From a virus, in the IMG/VR virus record IMGVR_UViG_3300042731_010163, positions 1 to 29,227 of that record: DNA of 29,227 bases. One strand, written 5' to 3'. How positions within the stretch are numbered: position 1 is the first letter of the stretch; each line of letters starts with the position of its first letter. Of the stretch, positions 1 through 8,796 are shown in pieces. A program made the translations under genes and the position numbers. Below the pieces are notes generated by a model. The model saw only the letters and a list, made by a program, of their open reading frames with translations, was not told the origin of the DNA and made no database searches.

Positions 1-1
1 T

Positions 2-313
2 TTGGATGAGGATTTAGATAAAAAGTTGGATATAATTGAGAATATTTCTTTAGAATCAGATTCGATTGATAATTTTAGTATTGTTGATTCTAATATAGAA
101 GAAAATGATAAAATAGATGGTGATGATGAAGATAATTGTGACAAAGAAGATAATAAAGAGTTTAATAATTCAGATGATATTAATAATGAAGTAGGTGATT
201 ATGTATCAGTAAAAGGTGGTTTTAGATGTCTTTCTTGTGGAAAGTTTCTTAAAAGTGAGAAGAGAATGATTACTCATGTAGATAGAAAACATAAAGGGTT
301 GAAATTGTATTAA
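2..313 (+). CDS. C2H2 zinc-finger protein, 5' end outside window
   Basis: The reading frame is open to the window edge, so the true start is probably upstream; numbering here begins at a TTG codon at base 2. The first 65 visible residues are a low-complexity acidic tract rich in Asp, Glu and Asn. The last 30 residues form one zinc-finger motif: C76-x2-C79-x12-H92-x4-H97, followed by a Lys-rich tail. This spacing fits the classical C2H2 finger, which usually binds DNA or RNA. An acidic arm joined to a single finger could act as a nucleic-acid or protein-binding adaptor, but no phage function can be assigned. The stop is followed closely by the ribosome site of the next gene. The motif is clear; the role is unknown. 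Confidence 0.7.
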   Translation: MDEDLDKKLDIIENISLESDSIDNFSIVDSNIEENDKIDGDDEDNCDKEDNKEFNNSDDINNEVGDYVSVKGGFRCLSCGKFLKSEKRMITHVDRKHKGLKLY

Positions 314-325
314 ATGGAGGATTCC

Positions 326-1018
326 ATGAAAAAAACATTATTTGAGAGTAGGCTTGATAATACAATTGATGCAGGTTTAATAGGGATTGGTGAGACAGTA
401 GAGGTTAGAAATAAAATGGGTGTTCATGTTGCTGTGGGAGAGGTAGTGGCTGTTACACCTATGGGTTTATCTATTAGAGAAAATGGTTTTTTTGATCGAG
501 ATTTATATTTATTTTCTGTTTTAGAGCCAGAACAATTGGAAGTTGTTGGATATAGTTTATTGAGTTCACCTGATGATCGTGTAGCTAAAAGATTAGCTGA
601 GCTTGGTGAGGAAGTACCAATAAATGAAGCTGATAAAATGGATAATTATGTAAATAAAGATAATGGTAATAAAGATAATGGTAATAAAGATGATGAAGAT
701 GAAGAAGAAGATGATGATAAAAAAGACAAAGAAAAAGGGAAGAAATCTAATGGTGATATGGAACCATTAGCAAAACCGGAATCATCGGTGGATGTTGATT
801 CACTTCCGGAAGATATAAAAAAATCTATTATATCAATTGTTCAGATGAATGAAGACCAACTTAATGGTGTGCTATCTGAAATAGGAGATGCTACAGTAAA
901 GGCATTAAAGAGAGTAAATATAAAGGAACCTGAAATTTATAGTGTTGTTGGTAAAATACAAGATTCTGCAGAGAAGATATTGACATCACCTATTAAGCGG
1001 TCAATTGGGAAGAAATAA
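326..1018 (+). CDS. Acidic protein with Asp/Lys repeat linker, function unknown
   Basis: The start is placed at the ATG at 326 because GGAGG lies at 316-320, five bases upstream. The in-frame ATG at 314 has no ribosome site and overlaps that motif. The product is 230 residues. The first ~75 residues have alternating hydrophobic residues and Gly, suggesting a small beta domain. A linker at about 105-140 is almost entirely Asn, Lys, Asp, Glu and Gly, and includes a short tandem peptide repeat. A helical C-terminal domain follows. The family is not recognised. Its place before a neck-type gene suggests a role in head completion or morphogenesis, but that is inference only. Confidence 0.7.
   Translation: MKKTLFESRLDNTIDAGLIGIGETVEVRNKMGVHVAVGEVVAVTPMGLSIRENGFFDRDLYLFSVLEPEQLEVVGYSLLSSPDDRVAKRLAELGEEVPINEADKMDNYVNKDNGNKDNGNKDDEDEEEDDDKKDKEKGKKSNGDMEPLAKPESSVDVDSLPEDIKKSIISIVQMNEDQLNGVLSEIGDATVKALKRVNIKEPEIYSVVGKIQDSAEKILTSPIKRSIGKK
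653..692 (+). repeat. 15-bp in-frame tandem repeat
   Basis: AATAAAGATAATGGT occurs at 653-667 and 668-682, and a third, partial copy begins at 683. Each unit encodes Asn-Lys-Asp-Asn-Gly. The repeat sits in the acidic linker of the surrounding gene and is likely a slippage-prone spacer whose length could vary between related phages. Confidence 0.8.
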
Positions 1019-1023
1019 TCATT

Positions 1024-1764
1024 ATGAATTGTGGAGTAGAATGGAGTGATAATAGAGCAACTGATGTTGTGAAAGAATATATTCTTGATGAACTAGGTTG
1101 TGATGTCATAGGTGTTGAGCTCACGGATAAGCATTTGGAGAGTGCTATTCGTAAGGCACAGGAATATTGGTTAATGTGGGTTGGTAGGGTACGTTCCGTT
1201 GATTTGACGCTTACTAGTGCTAGGGAATATCCTGCTTCTGTCCTTGGTCCAGATGTTGATAGTGTAGTTGATGTTTATTTCGATGCTTATGATTCTTCTT
1301 TGAAAGATATTTTTGGGTGGGCAGATGTAGAGATAAATCCATTTCAATATGTTTATGAAGGGAGAGGGGGATATTCTGGATTAGTTCAATATATGATGTA
1401 TCGGGATGATGCTAAAAAAATTGTATCAGCTGACCGAGATTGGCAATGGGATAAGTCTAGGCGTATATTGGTAATATCTCCAGAGAATAGTAATACTAGG
1501 AAGATAAAAGTTGTTTATCTTTCAAGATGTTTTGATTATAATTATTTAAGTACATATGAGTGGCATCTATTTAAGGAATATGCTTTAATGAGAGCAATGA
1601 AAACTTTGGCTACGATTAGAATGAAATATTCTGATAAGCCATCTGCAACAGGTACATATACAATGGATGGTGAAACGATGTATGCAAATGCTGAAGCTAT
1701 GGAAATGCGACTTGAAGAGAAGATGCGGTTGATGCAACATCCAGTTGGGATAATGACCGATTGA
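1024..1764 (+). CDS. Putative neck / head-tail connector protein
   Basis: The product is 246 residues. A helix near residues 34-55 (LTDKHLESAIRKAQEYW) is followed by a beta-rich stretch, then a long helical C-terminus (about 175-240) of the form W-x-L-F-K-E-Y-A ... TMDGETMYANAEAMEMRLEE. This layout resembles the neck or connector proteins of many T4-like marine and jumbo phages, in which a Trp-containing helix and a 'DGE-x-x-Y-x-E-A' segment end the protein. The position upstream of fibre, terminator and sheath genes fits a head-tail joining role. No strong ribosome site precedes the ATG, so it may be translationally coupled to the gene six bases upstream. Alternative: another head-completion structural protein. 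Confidence 0.5.
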   Translation: MNCGVEWSDNRATDVVKEYILDELGCDVIGVELTDKHLESAIRKAQEYWLMWVGRVRSVDLTLTSAREYPASVLGPDVDSVVDVYFDAYDSSLKDIFGWADVEINPFQYVYEGRGGYSGLVQYMMYRDDAKKIVSADRDWQWDKSRRILVISPENSNTRKIKVVYLSRCFDYNYLSTYEWHLFKEYALMRAMKTLATIRMKYSDKPSATGTYTMDGETMYANAEAMEMRLEEKMRLMQHPVGIMTD

Positions 1765-1780
1765 TAGAACTAATTTTTGG

Positions 1781-1794
1781 CGAACTCGAGTTCG
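1781..1794. promoter_or_regulatory. Palindrome CGAACTCGAGTTCG, copy 1
   Basis: First of six identical 14-bp perfect palindromes in the window. It is extended here to 16 bp by flanking G and C. It lies in the 49-bp gap between two genes, followed directly by CAAGAGGGAG, the ribosome site of the next gene. A T-run precedes it, and no T-run follows it on either strand, so it does not look like an intrinsic terminator. Confidence 0.9.
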
Positions 1795-1813
1795 CAAGAG
1801 GGAGAATTTTAAA

Positions 1814-2695
1814 ATGGAAGACATCGCAAAGTTTCGCATTTTGACAGAACAAGTTCTTAGTGAAGATGAAAAAAAACTTACTGGAATAGGGCTTCAAAAC
1901 AAACAAAGGCGTGAATTAGATGAGGAAGTTGTTGGATATAAGATAGAATCTTCTAAAAAGGAAGAAGTTCCTTCTTTGGTTTCAGATAATGATAATGATG
2001 AGTTGGTTTTTGTTTTTGAAGATGAAGAAGATGCTGTGGATATGTATTCTTTTTTTGTTGAATCAAAATTTTTAGATGTTGGTGAAATAGTTTTGAGGAA
2101 TGTTAATGAGGAACATACTGTTTCTTTTAATTCTAATGTTATTACTATGAAACCAGAACTGATTCAAGCAGCATTGTTAGCATATGAAGATCGTTTATAT
2201 GTTGAGACAGAAGATGAATTGAAAGCTTTTGAAGATGTTATAGAAGGTCTTACTGATTTGTTGGAAGCATCAGGTACAAGAACATCTGGAGCGCCAAAGC
2301 GCAAAAAAGGAATGGGTAATCCTTTTCATGATAGAGATGATGGTAAGTTTTCTGGTGCAGAAAGTCATGCATCAAAAGGTGGTGGGTCTTGGGCTATTGG
2401 GAAAAGGAAACTGAAATTTACAGGTAAGGGTAAAAATAAGGATGGAGGATTGCTTGTAAAATATGGGTCAACGAAGCATCCATGTGGGCGTGCCGCACGT
2501 AAACAAAACAAAGATGTTAGATGTTGGGATGGTACAGAAATTGAAAGTGTTGAGAATAATGATACCGTTATTGAAGGTAGAATTGGTAAAAGACTTTCTA
2601 GAATAATGAAGGGAAAGAAGATAACAAAAGAAGGTATAAATATTGCTGATCTTTCTTTTATAATGGAGATGAGAGCTAAATATAATAATATGTGA
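1814..2695 (+). CDS. Putative virion protein with NPFHDxxxGKFSG motif
   Basis: The product is 293 residues. The N-terminal half is acidic and mixed alpha/beta. Residues 158-235 are strongly basic and Gly-rich, and contain NPFHDRDDGKFSG (about 169-181), a sequence style seen as 'NPxHDxxxGxF' near the ends of assorted phage head or minor structural proteins. Two Cys (C224, C237) lie in the basic region, followed by a short helical tail. The ATG is preceded by GAGGGAG about eight bases upstream, right after palindrome copy 1. A packaged, DNA-contacting or head-associated role is possible from the basic region, but this is inference. The family is not securely identified. Confidence 0.6.
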   Translation: MEDIAKFRILTEQVLSEDEKKLTGIGLQNKQRRELDEEVVGYKIESSKKEEVPSLVSDNDNDELVFVFEDEEDAVDMYSFFVESKFLDVGEIVLRNVNEEHTVSFNSNVITMKPELIQAALLAYEDRLYVETEDELKAFEDVIEGLTDLLEASGTRTSGAPKRKKGMGNPFHDRDDGKFSGAESHASKGGGSWAIGKRKLKFTGKGKNKDGGLLVKYGSTKHPCGRAARKQNKDVRCWDGTEIESVENNDTVIEGRIGKRLSRIMKGKKITKEGINIADLSFIMEMRAKYNNM

Positions 2696-2708
2696 TTTGG
2701 AGAAATGA

Positions 2709-3293
2709 ATGGGATGTATAGGCAAGGGGTACTGGGGTTCTCAAGATGAGGATTATTTTAAGGCACAGGAAGCAGAAAGGATTGCTTCTTCTGGTACATC
2801 TTGTGAATATTATTCTTTGAATAGAGGAAAGAATGTAGATCCTCTTTATGGTGAACCGGATAATGATCCTCTTTATGGTGGAACGAATCCAAAATCACCT
2901 ATTGGTACATCTCAAACTCACGATCTTGCGTGGAATTTTTGTCCAGATATAGCACAAGGTGATTCTGCTATTATTATTCCATGTTCTTTTCAATATGAAG
3001 AAGCTGAAAATAGAAGTCCAATGGTTAGACCAGAGGGTAAGATTGTGGAATATGATGCAGTAATGTCTATTGCTGTTAATCATTGGATTTGTGAAATTTT
3101 AGAATCTGGGTTGATTTGTTTGAGTGGTAGGGTACCAAAAGAAGATGATGTTGTTTATTGTTTTAATGAATGGTGGGATGTTGTTAAAGTTGGTGGGTCT
3201 GGATATATATTGGGAACACCTATTTATGTTGGATATAAATTTGAGTTAAAAAAGAGAACTCAATTTACTCCTGATAGAAAAGTTGATTTATGA
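2709..3293 (+). CDS. Putative head-tail joining / structural protein
   Basis: The product is 194 residues and starts at the ATG with GGAG six bases upstream. The N-terminus (MGCIGKGYWGSQDEDY) is followed by a duplicated DPLYG peptide, encoded by a 16-bp repeat at 2838-2853 and 2865-2880. The C-terminal ~100 residues are beta-rich with alternating hydrophobic residues: 'KEDDVVYCFNEWWDVVKVGG ... GTPIYVGYKFELKK'. This pattern resembles the small beta-barrel closure or stopper proteins at phage head-tail interfaces. The neighbouring neck-type gene supports that, but the assignment is tentative. The Cys at residue 3 is not in a convincing lipobox, since no hydrophobic signal stretch precedes it. 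Confidence 0.45.
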   Translation: MGCIGKGYWGSQDEDYFKAQEAERIASSGTSCEYYSLNRGKNVDPLYGEPDNDPLYGGTNPKSPIGTSQTHDLAWNFCPDIAQGDSAIIIPCSFQYEEAENRSPMVRPEGKIVEYDAVMSIAVNHWICEILESGLICLSGRVPKEDDVVYCFNEWWDVVKVGGSGYILGTPIYVGYKFELKKRTQFTPDRKVDL

Positions 3294-3661
3294 TAACAAA
3301 AGAAATGATTGATGTTGAGTTGTCAACTGGGTTGTGTTTTGTTTGTTCTTCTTGTGAACATTGGCATAATTCAAAGGGGAAAGAACATATTTTAATGTGT
3401 GGTCATGATAGATGTGGTGGTCCAATGGTTGGTCGTGGATTTCCTGAATACAAAGGGCCATATGAAAATAAATTGTCGGAATATTGTTTTATATGTGGGA
3501 AAGATGCAGATGGTTCTATTAAAATAGGTGATAGATTGCTTGGGTTTTGTAAAAATGTTGGTCCAAATAATGAAACATGTTTTGATAAAATGAAGAAAAT
3601 GCTTTCTGGTAATAAAGTAATTGCAAAAGAGATTGTTGTTAATAAAATTGATAGTATTTAG
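3290..3661 (+). CDS. Cys-rich putative zinc-binding protein
   Basis: The product is 123 residues with nine Cys. C16, C19 and C22 are followed by C37 and C42, then a C66-x2-C69 pair and C87 and C97. Two His (H24, H26) lie near the first cluster. Such spacing suggests two structural zinc sites. The start overlaps the previous stop by four bases (ATGA), so the two are probably translated in a coupled way. No known phage family is recognised. A small zinc-stabilised virion or assembly protein is possible. Confidence 0.65.
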   Translation: MITKEMIDVELSTGLCFVCSSCEHWHNSKGKEHILMCGHDRCGGPMVGRGFPEYKGPYENKLSEYCFICGKDADGSIKIGDRLLGFCKNVGPNNETCFDKMKKMLSGNKVIAKEIVVNKIDSI

Positions 3662-3663
3662 AT

Positions 3664-6315
3664 ATGGCCAACTATAATGCTACAACAGATATGACACTTG
3701 AAGCAGCAATTGCTGCTGGTCCTATGACTAATGGCGATAATCTTACGATTAGTAATAATGCTATTGTAACGTGTACTCAAACACCTAGTATATTAATGGG
3801 TAGAGTTATAGGTGATAGTGGCGAGTTATTTTTAGATGGTAAGAATATTTCTAGTGGTAATTTAATAAATTTTTGTGGAGAATATCAAGAAGCAATTTAT
3901 CTTTATTTTAAAGGCAAATTGAGAGTTGATGGAGATTGGTATTCAATAGGTACTACAAATGGTACAGACAGTCAGACTTTTAATCTTGCTTCATATTGGG
4001 GAGGTAGTCTTGAGGATTTAATACCTGCTATATGGGTTGAAACTGGAAGAAGAATAGATTTTGATAATGATTCAGGAGAGACACCAGAAATAGGAGATTG
4101 GCTTTACAAGACTTCTGATGATTTAGTTATGGGAAGGATTGTAGAGGTACAATCTACTTATGTTGTGGTAAAATTTTTAACAGGAAGCCTTGCTGATAAT
4201 GATGGAATAGAGATAAGAAAAATAGTTGATAATGAAGGTCCAGATTATCAAGTTTCGTGGACTGCTCAAGTTGCAAATGCAAGTGGTGATATAAAAGAGT
4301 CAGGAGTATATCAAGAATTTGCTAATGTTATTGCGAATAGTACAAGTTATATAAGTACATTTAATCATCATTTGGGAGGGTTTGTTTTCGAACATACTTT
4401 TCAATCTAATACATTAACGATGGGTTCTAGTGTTGGGGGTGGATTTGTTCCTCCCAGTGGATGTGATGTAAAGGTACCAAACGTACATTTTTCTACATCA
4501 GATATTGCAAATTATACAAGTGGAAATACTTATCAAGATGGGAGTAATTTCGAAAATAACAGATATGAAATAATCATGTCAGGAGCTGGAAAGGTTGAAT
4601 TGAGTATTTGTAATATTGGCAGTTCTTTTTTTGGTACTTCTGGTGCTTATTATTACTATGCTGATTATGTTGGGGCATCTGTATCTTTAGGTTCTGCTGC
4701 GTGTTTACAAAAATCCATATATAATAATTGTGTTGTAATAAATGATCCGTTTGCATTGGCGTCAAATTCAAATTCCGCAATAGGCGTTGTTGATTGCGGT
4801 AATGGTGCTGATATAATAGATTGTTTAGCTGTACAAGCATATGCTTATTGGATGTACCTTGGAGCAAATACTTCATCTAATATATTAATAAAGAATTGTA
4901 TTTCCGTATTGGGCGGAAATGCTTATGGAGCGAATACGTATTTATTTTGTTATTACGCTGGAAGGTGTGAAAATTTTACTATAGATAATTGCGTTGGAAT
5001 ATCTGCAGATATACATTCTAATGCTAAGGTTTTAGTTCTTAGAGATACGAATGATGCCACGGTAACAAATATTATTGCTGCGTCTTCCCAAGATTACCAA
5101 AATCCCACTTTAACAACTAACGCAATCGCAATGGAAAACGCTAAAGACGTATATTTGTGTGGTTGGAAAACATTGGGACCAGCAGGTTATAGAGTATTTT
5201 ATTTCACCGATTGTAATAGAATAAAATTTAGGTGTTTAGGAAGAATAGACTCTCCTGATGATATGAATAATAAAAGTCGGGAATTATTTACTCTTGTAGG
5301 AAGTTGTGTTGACATAGATATATCTAGGATATGGGCTGAAAATTCTAATTATAATTTTTCAGCCCCTCTTCCAACAACAGCAATAGGAACTTTGATTGGT
5401 AATTGTAGTTACGATTATGACCAAACATTCGATATTGCTGGGGTGGATACGGTTGTAAAAGGTTTACATGCGGGTTCTGGAAGCATTGGAGCGCCAGGCG
5501 GCATAAACGCATCTTATCCTGGCGATATTGGTGTACAAATTCACGATGGATTTAAATCTGATACATCGGGATTTATTGTTTGTGCATTAATACCACCTTC
5601 TGATGATAATAATTATATAACTATAGTTAGTGGTAATCCCGAATTCAATGGTGATGGTTCTTTGAATATGTCCAATGGAGATGTGATAGAAGTAGAACAA
5701 AGTTATTTTTCAAAAGGCCATATTTCGTTTACCGGTAATATAACATCCATGTTAGGTTCAGGAGCTATTTCTTGGGGAACAGATGAATGGACGGACGTTA
5801 CAGTAGAATTTCAATACGACACAGGAAGCGGTTGGAGTGGAAGTTGGTTGAATGCAAGAACAGTAGGCAATTGGACCGGAATAAGCGGCATTTCAAGCGG
5901 AATAAAATTGAAATATAGATTTACTGCTACGAATGACGTAACGGATATGTTTCTGTTTATCACAGAAACTACTACTAGTATTGCCGTACAAGAAGCTAAT
6001 TTATATTCTATTGACCAGACAGTAGTTGATTTGACAATAACGGTTGTTGATAAGAATCAAGACCCAATAAGTGGTGTACAAACTGCTATTTTTAGACAGG
6101 ATAATGGTCAGCAGTTAATGAATAAAGATACCAATGTATTAGGTGTTGCAACCGAAGAATTTGTGTATTCATCAGATATTGCGATAATAATTAGATGCAG
6201 AAAATCAGAAGATATAGATGACCCTAGATATAAGCCATTTAGTACTACTGGTACAATTAGGTCTACTGGTTTTGATTTAAAAGTGACAATTCAAGAAAGT
6301 CTTGTCCTGAATTAG
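3664..6315 (+). CDS. Large beta-rich appendage / fibre-like virion protein
   Basis: The product is 883 residues. It opens with a short beta segment in which 'GDNLTISNNAIVT' recalls parallel beta-helix rungs. A region near 135-180 has the GDW...GRIVEV...LADNDGIEI pattern also seen in other proteins here. A long central part (about 270-600) is rich in Asn, Gly, Ile and short repeated strands, typical of right-handed beta-helix fibres. The last ~110 residues (VVDLTITVVDKNQDPISGV...) resemble an Ig-like or carboxypeptidase-regulatory-like fold. No catalytic motif is evident. The start has no good ribosome site and follows the upstream stop by two bases, suggesting coupling. From about 4.7 to 6.0 kb it uses more C- and G-ending codons than its neighbours. 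It may be a neck, collar or side fibre. Confidence 0.6.
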   Translation: MANYNATTDMTLEAAIAAGPMTNGDNLTISNNAIVTCTQTPSILMGRVIGDSGELFLDGKNISSGNLINFCGEYQEAIYLYFKGKLRVDGDWYSIGTTNGTDSQTFNLASYWGGSLEDLIPAIWVETGRRIDFDNDSGETPEIGDWLYKTSDDLVMGRIVEVQSTYVVVKFLTGSLADNDGIEIRKIVDNEGPDYQVSWTAQVANASGDIKESGVYQEFANVIANSTSYISTFNHHLGGFVFEHTFQSNTLTMGSSVGGGFVPPSGCDVKVPNVHFSTSDIANYTSGNTYQDGSNFENNRYEIIMSGAGKVELSICNIGSSFFGTSGAYYYYADYVGASVSLGSAACLQKSIYNNCVVINDPFALASNSNSAIGVVDCGNGADIIDCLAVQAYAYWMYLGANTSSNILIKNCISVLGGNAYGANTYLFCYYAGRCENFTIDNCVGISADIHSNAKVLVLRDTNDATVTNIIAASSQDYQNPTLTTNAIAMENAKDVYLCGWKTLGPAGYRVFYFTDCNRIKFRCLGRIDSPDDMNNKSRELFTLVGSCVDIDISRIWAENSNYNFSAPLPTTAIGTLIGNCSYDYDQTFDIAGVDTVVKGLHAGSGSIGAPGGINASYPGDIGVQIHDGFKSDTSGFIVCALIPPSDDNNYITIVSGNPEFNGDGSLNMSNGDVIEVEQSYFSKGHISFTGNITSMLGSGAISWGTDEWTDVTVEFQYDTGSGWSGSWLNARTVGNWTGISGISSGIKLKYRFTATNDVTDMFLFITETTTSIAVQEANLYSIDQTVVDLTITVVDKNQDPISGVQTAIFRQDNGQQLMNKDTNVLGVATEEFVYSSDIAIIIRCRKSEDIDDPRYKPFSTTGTIRSTGFDLKVTIQESLVLN

Positions 6316-6324
6316 GAGACATAT

Positions 6325-8796
6325 ATGAGTAATACAATTTTGTCAGGTGATTTAACAATTTATTATTTGTCTGAAAATAGAAGAAAACAGATTACATGGA
6401 GTGGTGGTAGTACTAAAGCAGATACACAGAAGATGATTGATATTTATTCTGCGATGCAGGATTTATTTTCTTCTGCTCCTCAAATGGATGATGGGGTTAT
6501 TTTTTCAGCTGAAACACCTGGTGAATATACAATTGGTAAAATTGATGCTGCAGATGCTGAGCCATGGTTTATAGATTTGAGAACTATGCAGCATATAATA
6601 GGTGATTATGAGAATTTTACTGGATGTGCTTTAAAGACATCAGGATGGAAAAGAATAGTTGATAGTAATACTGGTATAGTTGTTGTTCCTGTTACAAATG
6701 CTAGTAATAATATAGTATTAGGTGATGTTGGAAATGCAATAACTCATACAGATGGAGATGCTGGTATATTATTAGATGTTGTTGTTCCAGGTGGTACAAC
6801 AGATTATTTGTTTGTAAGACCTGATTCTAGCGCTGCTGCGAATAATTTTGACAGTAGTAGTGGAACTTTGACTTGTAATGCACATACAGCAACTCAATCG
6901 GCGGTTTCTGTTACAGGAGAGATGATTTGGGGAAATGTATATACGCAGGGTGGAATTTTATCTGATACTCATATTTACCTTTATCAAAATGGTGAGCGTG
7001 TTACATCTTTTGATCAGACAAATCAAGATTGGTGGGAAGATGGTCATTTGGATAGAGCTATTCCCATAACAGATTATACTACAGATAATTTTCCAGTTAT
7101 AGATAGTGGTTATTTGACGGTTTATGCTAGATGTTACACAAGTGGATATTCATTTGTTGAAATTAGAATGAATACAACTTCAGGAGGTAATGTTTCTGCT
7201 CCATTGTCTTCTAGCACAGATTCTAATAATTCTACTGGATATGCAAGTATTACTCTTTCTGGAGGGTCTGGTAATTGGAATATTGGAGATGAAATTTCAG
7301 GAGATACATCAGGTGCAAGAGGTATAATAACTCTTGTTTCAGGTACTAATCCTACCCCAACGTTGCATTTTTATTATGTAGGAGACCCATTTATAGCCTT
7401 TAATGGGTCTGAAGCAATTACAAATGAGGATGATACTGGTGCAGCAACTGGGTCTGGATCTGTTGCTAATCAAGGTCCAGCATTAACCACTTGGTTTGAT
7501 GGAAATGTTTTACCAACAGTTGCTTTTACTGCGGTTACAGCCGATATTGATGATGATGGTTCAGATGAGCCATATAGTATAACATGGGATTTAAATCAAG
7601 CAAGTTTAGCTCAATTTTATGAGTATATGAAATATGTATGCAGAAGAGGTTCCACATATAATTTGGATGATCTTGATGGTCAAGAGTATATTGGTGTCAC
7701 ATATAGAGTAAATTATACTGGAACAGTTACAGGTACTGTAGACGAAGGGGATTCAGTAACTGGAGTTACTTCTGGTGCTATTGGTTTAGTTCTATCTCAT
7801 GATACAACTAATAAGGTTATACTTCTTAGAAATACAAGGGGTACTTTTATAGATGGAGAGCAAATTCAGGTTGATGTAGGTAATTATATACCAGCAAGTG
7901 GAACTACTGTTTCAACAATTACTCCTATTTCTGAATGTCCGTTTGGAACATTAGCTGGTGGTATTTTCTTTGGGTCTGTTGGGGTTTTAATTTCTGATTA
8001 TAAAAGTTCAGAAGAGAATTATTTTCAGCTAAAAGATTCAAATGGAGTAACTAGATCAAGGCCAACTTCTACATCTATGACTGTTTCGAATGTTGCACCA
8101 TATGATTGGGTTGGAGTTTACAGGTTGTTATCTCAAGGTGGAAATATAAACAAAACAGAGTATTCCGCTGCTGGAGGGGAAACACCTGGTGATAGTACAT
8201 TAGATGTGAGTGGGTCTGTAACCGTTGATACTCCAGGGAAAACAGCTGGAGGAAGATTGGTTCTTATTGATGCTAGTGAAAATAATGCTGAATATATATT
8301 AAGATATTCTTCTTGGTCTGGTTCGCAATTTATTTTGGCAAATTTTGCTGATACAGCAGAAGCAGGGACCAATTCAACAACGATTGTTGCTGTTGGTGCA
8401 TTTTCATCTTCTGAAGTTGGAGACTTGATTTATAATGTTACTAGAGACGAAGTATCTTATATATCAGAGGTTACAAGTAATGATGAAGTTCAACTTGACC
8501 CAAATTATCCAATAGTTGGACAGACTACTGGAGATTCATTTGAGGTTAATGCTGTTCCTATAACGGTTACATCTAGTGATTATATATTTGTTCCTATTAT
8601 TTTAACGTTTGTTACATCTGGTACAACAGTAAGTGCTTCGATGGTTTTTGTTTCTCCTATTTATGGAAGAACAAGAGTTAGAAATACATCTGGTGCATCA
8701 GTTAAAATTGAGCCATTTACATCAGAGGTAACGATTCCTGCTACTGGTGGTGAAACTGTTGCTGTTAGGAATCCTGATACGGTTTATAATGGATAA
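6325..8796 (+). CDS. Large virion structural / fibre-like protein
   Basis: The product is 823 residues, with AGGAG about eight bases before the ATG. The N-terminal ~110 residues form a compact domain whose order (LTIYYLSENRRKQITW ... MIDIYSAMQDLF ... TPGEYTIGKID ... PWFIDLRTMQHIIG) recalls the N-terminal domain of the smaller protein at 9.46 kb. The rest is a Ser/Thr/Gly-rich beta protein. It contains two copies of a 'GDxxxGxTSGAxGxV' module near residues 317-335 and 471-490, and C-terminal strands ending in IPATGGETVAVRN. The composition suits an elongated trimeric appendage. No enzyme motif is seen. It may interact with the preceding large gene product. Confidence 0.55.
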   Translation: MSNTILSGDLTIYYLSENRRKQITWSGGSTKADTQKMIDIYSAMQDLFSSAPQMDDGVIFSAETPGEYTIGKIDAADAEPWFIDLRTMQHIIGDYENFTGCALKTSGWKRIVDSNTGIVVVPVTNASNNIVLGDVGNAITHTDGDAGILLDVVVPGGTTDYLFVRPDSSAAANNFDSSSGTLTCNAHTATQSAVSVTGEMIWGNVYTQGGILSDTHIYLYQNGERVTSFDQTNQDWWEDGHLDRAIPITDYTTDNFPVIDSGYLTVYARCYTSGYSFVEIRMNTTSGGNVSAPLSSSTDSNNSTGYASITLSGGSGNWNIGDEISGDTSGARGIITLVSGTNPTPTLHFYYVGDPFIAFNGSEAITNEDDTGAATGSGSVANQGPALTTWFDGNVLPTVAFTAVTADIDDDGSDEPYSITWDLNQASLAQFYEYMKYVCRRGSTYNLDDLDGQEYIGVTYRVNYTGTVTGTVDEGDSVTGVTSGAIGLVLSHDTTNKVILLRNTRGTFIDGEQIQVDVGNYIPASGTTVSTITPISECPFGTLAGGIFFGSVGVLISDYKSSEENYFQLKDSNGVTRSRPTSTSMTVSNVAPYDWVGVYRLLSQGGNINKTEYSAAGGETPGDSTLDVSGSVTVDTPGKTAGGRLVLIDASENNAEYILRYSSWSGSQFILANFADTAEAGTNSTTIVAVGAFSSSEVGDLIYNVTRDEVSYISEVTSNDEVQLDPNYPIVGQTTGDSFEVNAVPITVTSSDYIFVPIILTFVTSGTTVSASMVFVSPIYGRTRVRNTSGASVKIEPFTSEVTIPATGGETVAVRNPDTVYNG

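Noticed and set aside
314-325. ATG at 314 as start of the acidic protein
   Set aside because: It overlaps the GGAGG that serves the ATG at 326 and has no ribosome site of its own.
1781-1794. Palindromes as intrinsic terminators
   Set aside because: No T-run follows on either strand, and one copy lies inside a gene.
1585-1839. Reverse-strand frame containing RTRVRQK
   Set aside because: It is the palindrome and gene read backwards. The same peptide recurs wherever the palindrome is read on the reverse strand, and there is no ribosome site.
4574-4876. 100-residue reverse-strand frame
   Set aside because: Gln/Asn/His-rich shadow of the beta-helix gene with no start signal.
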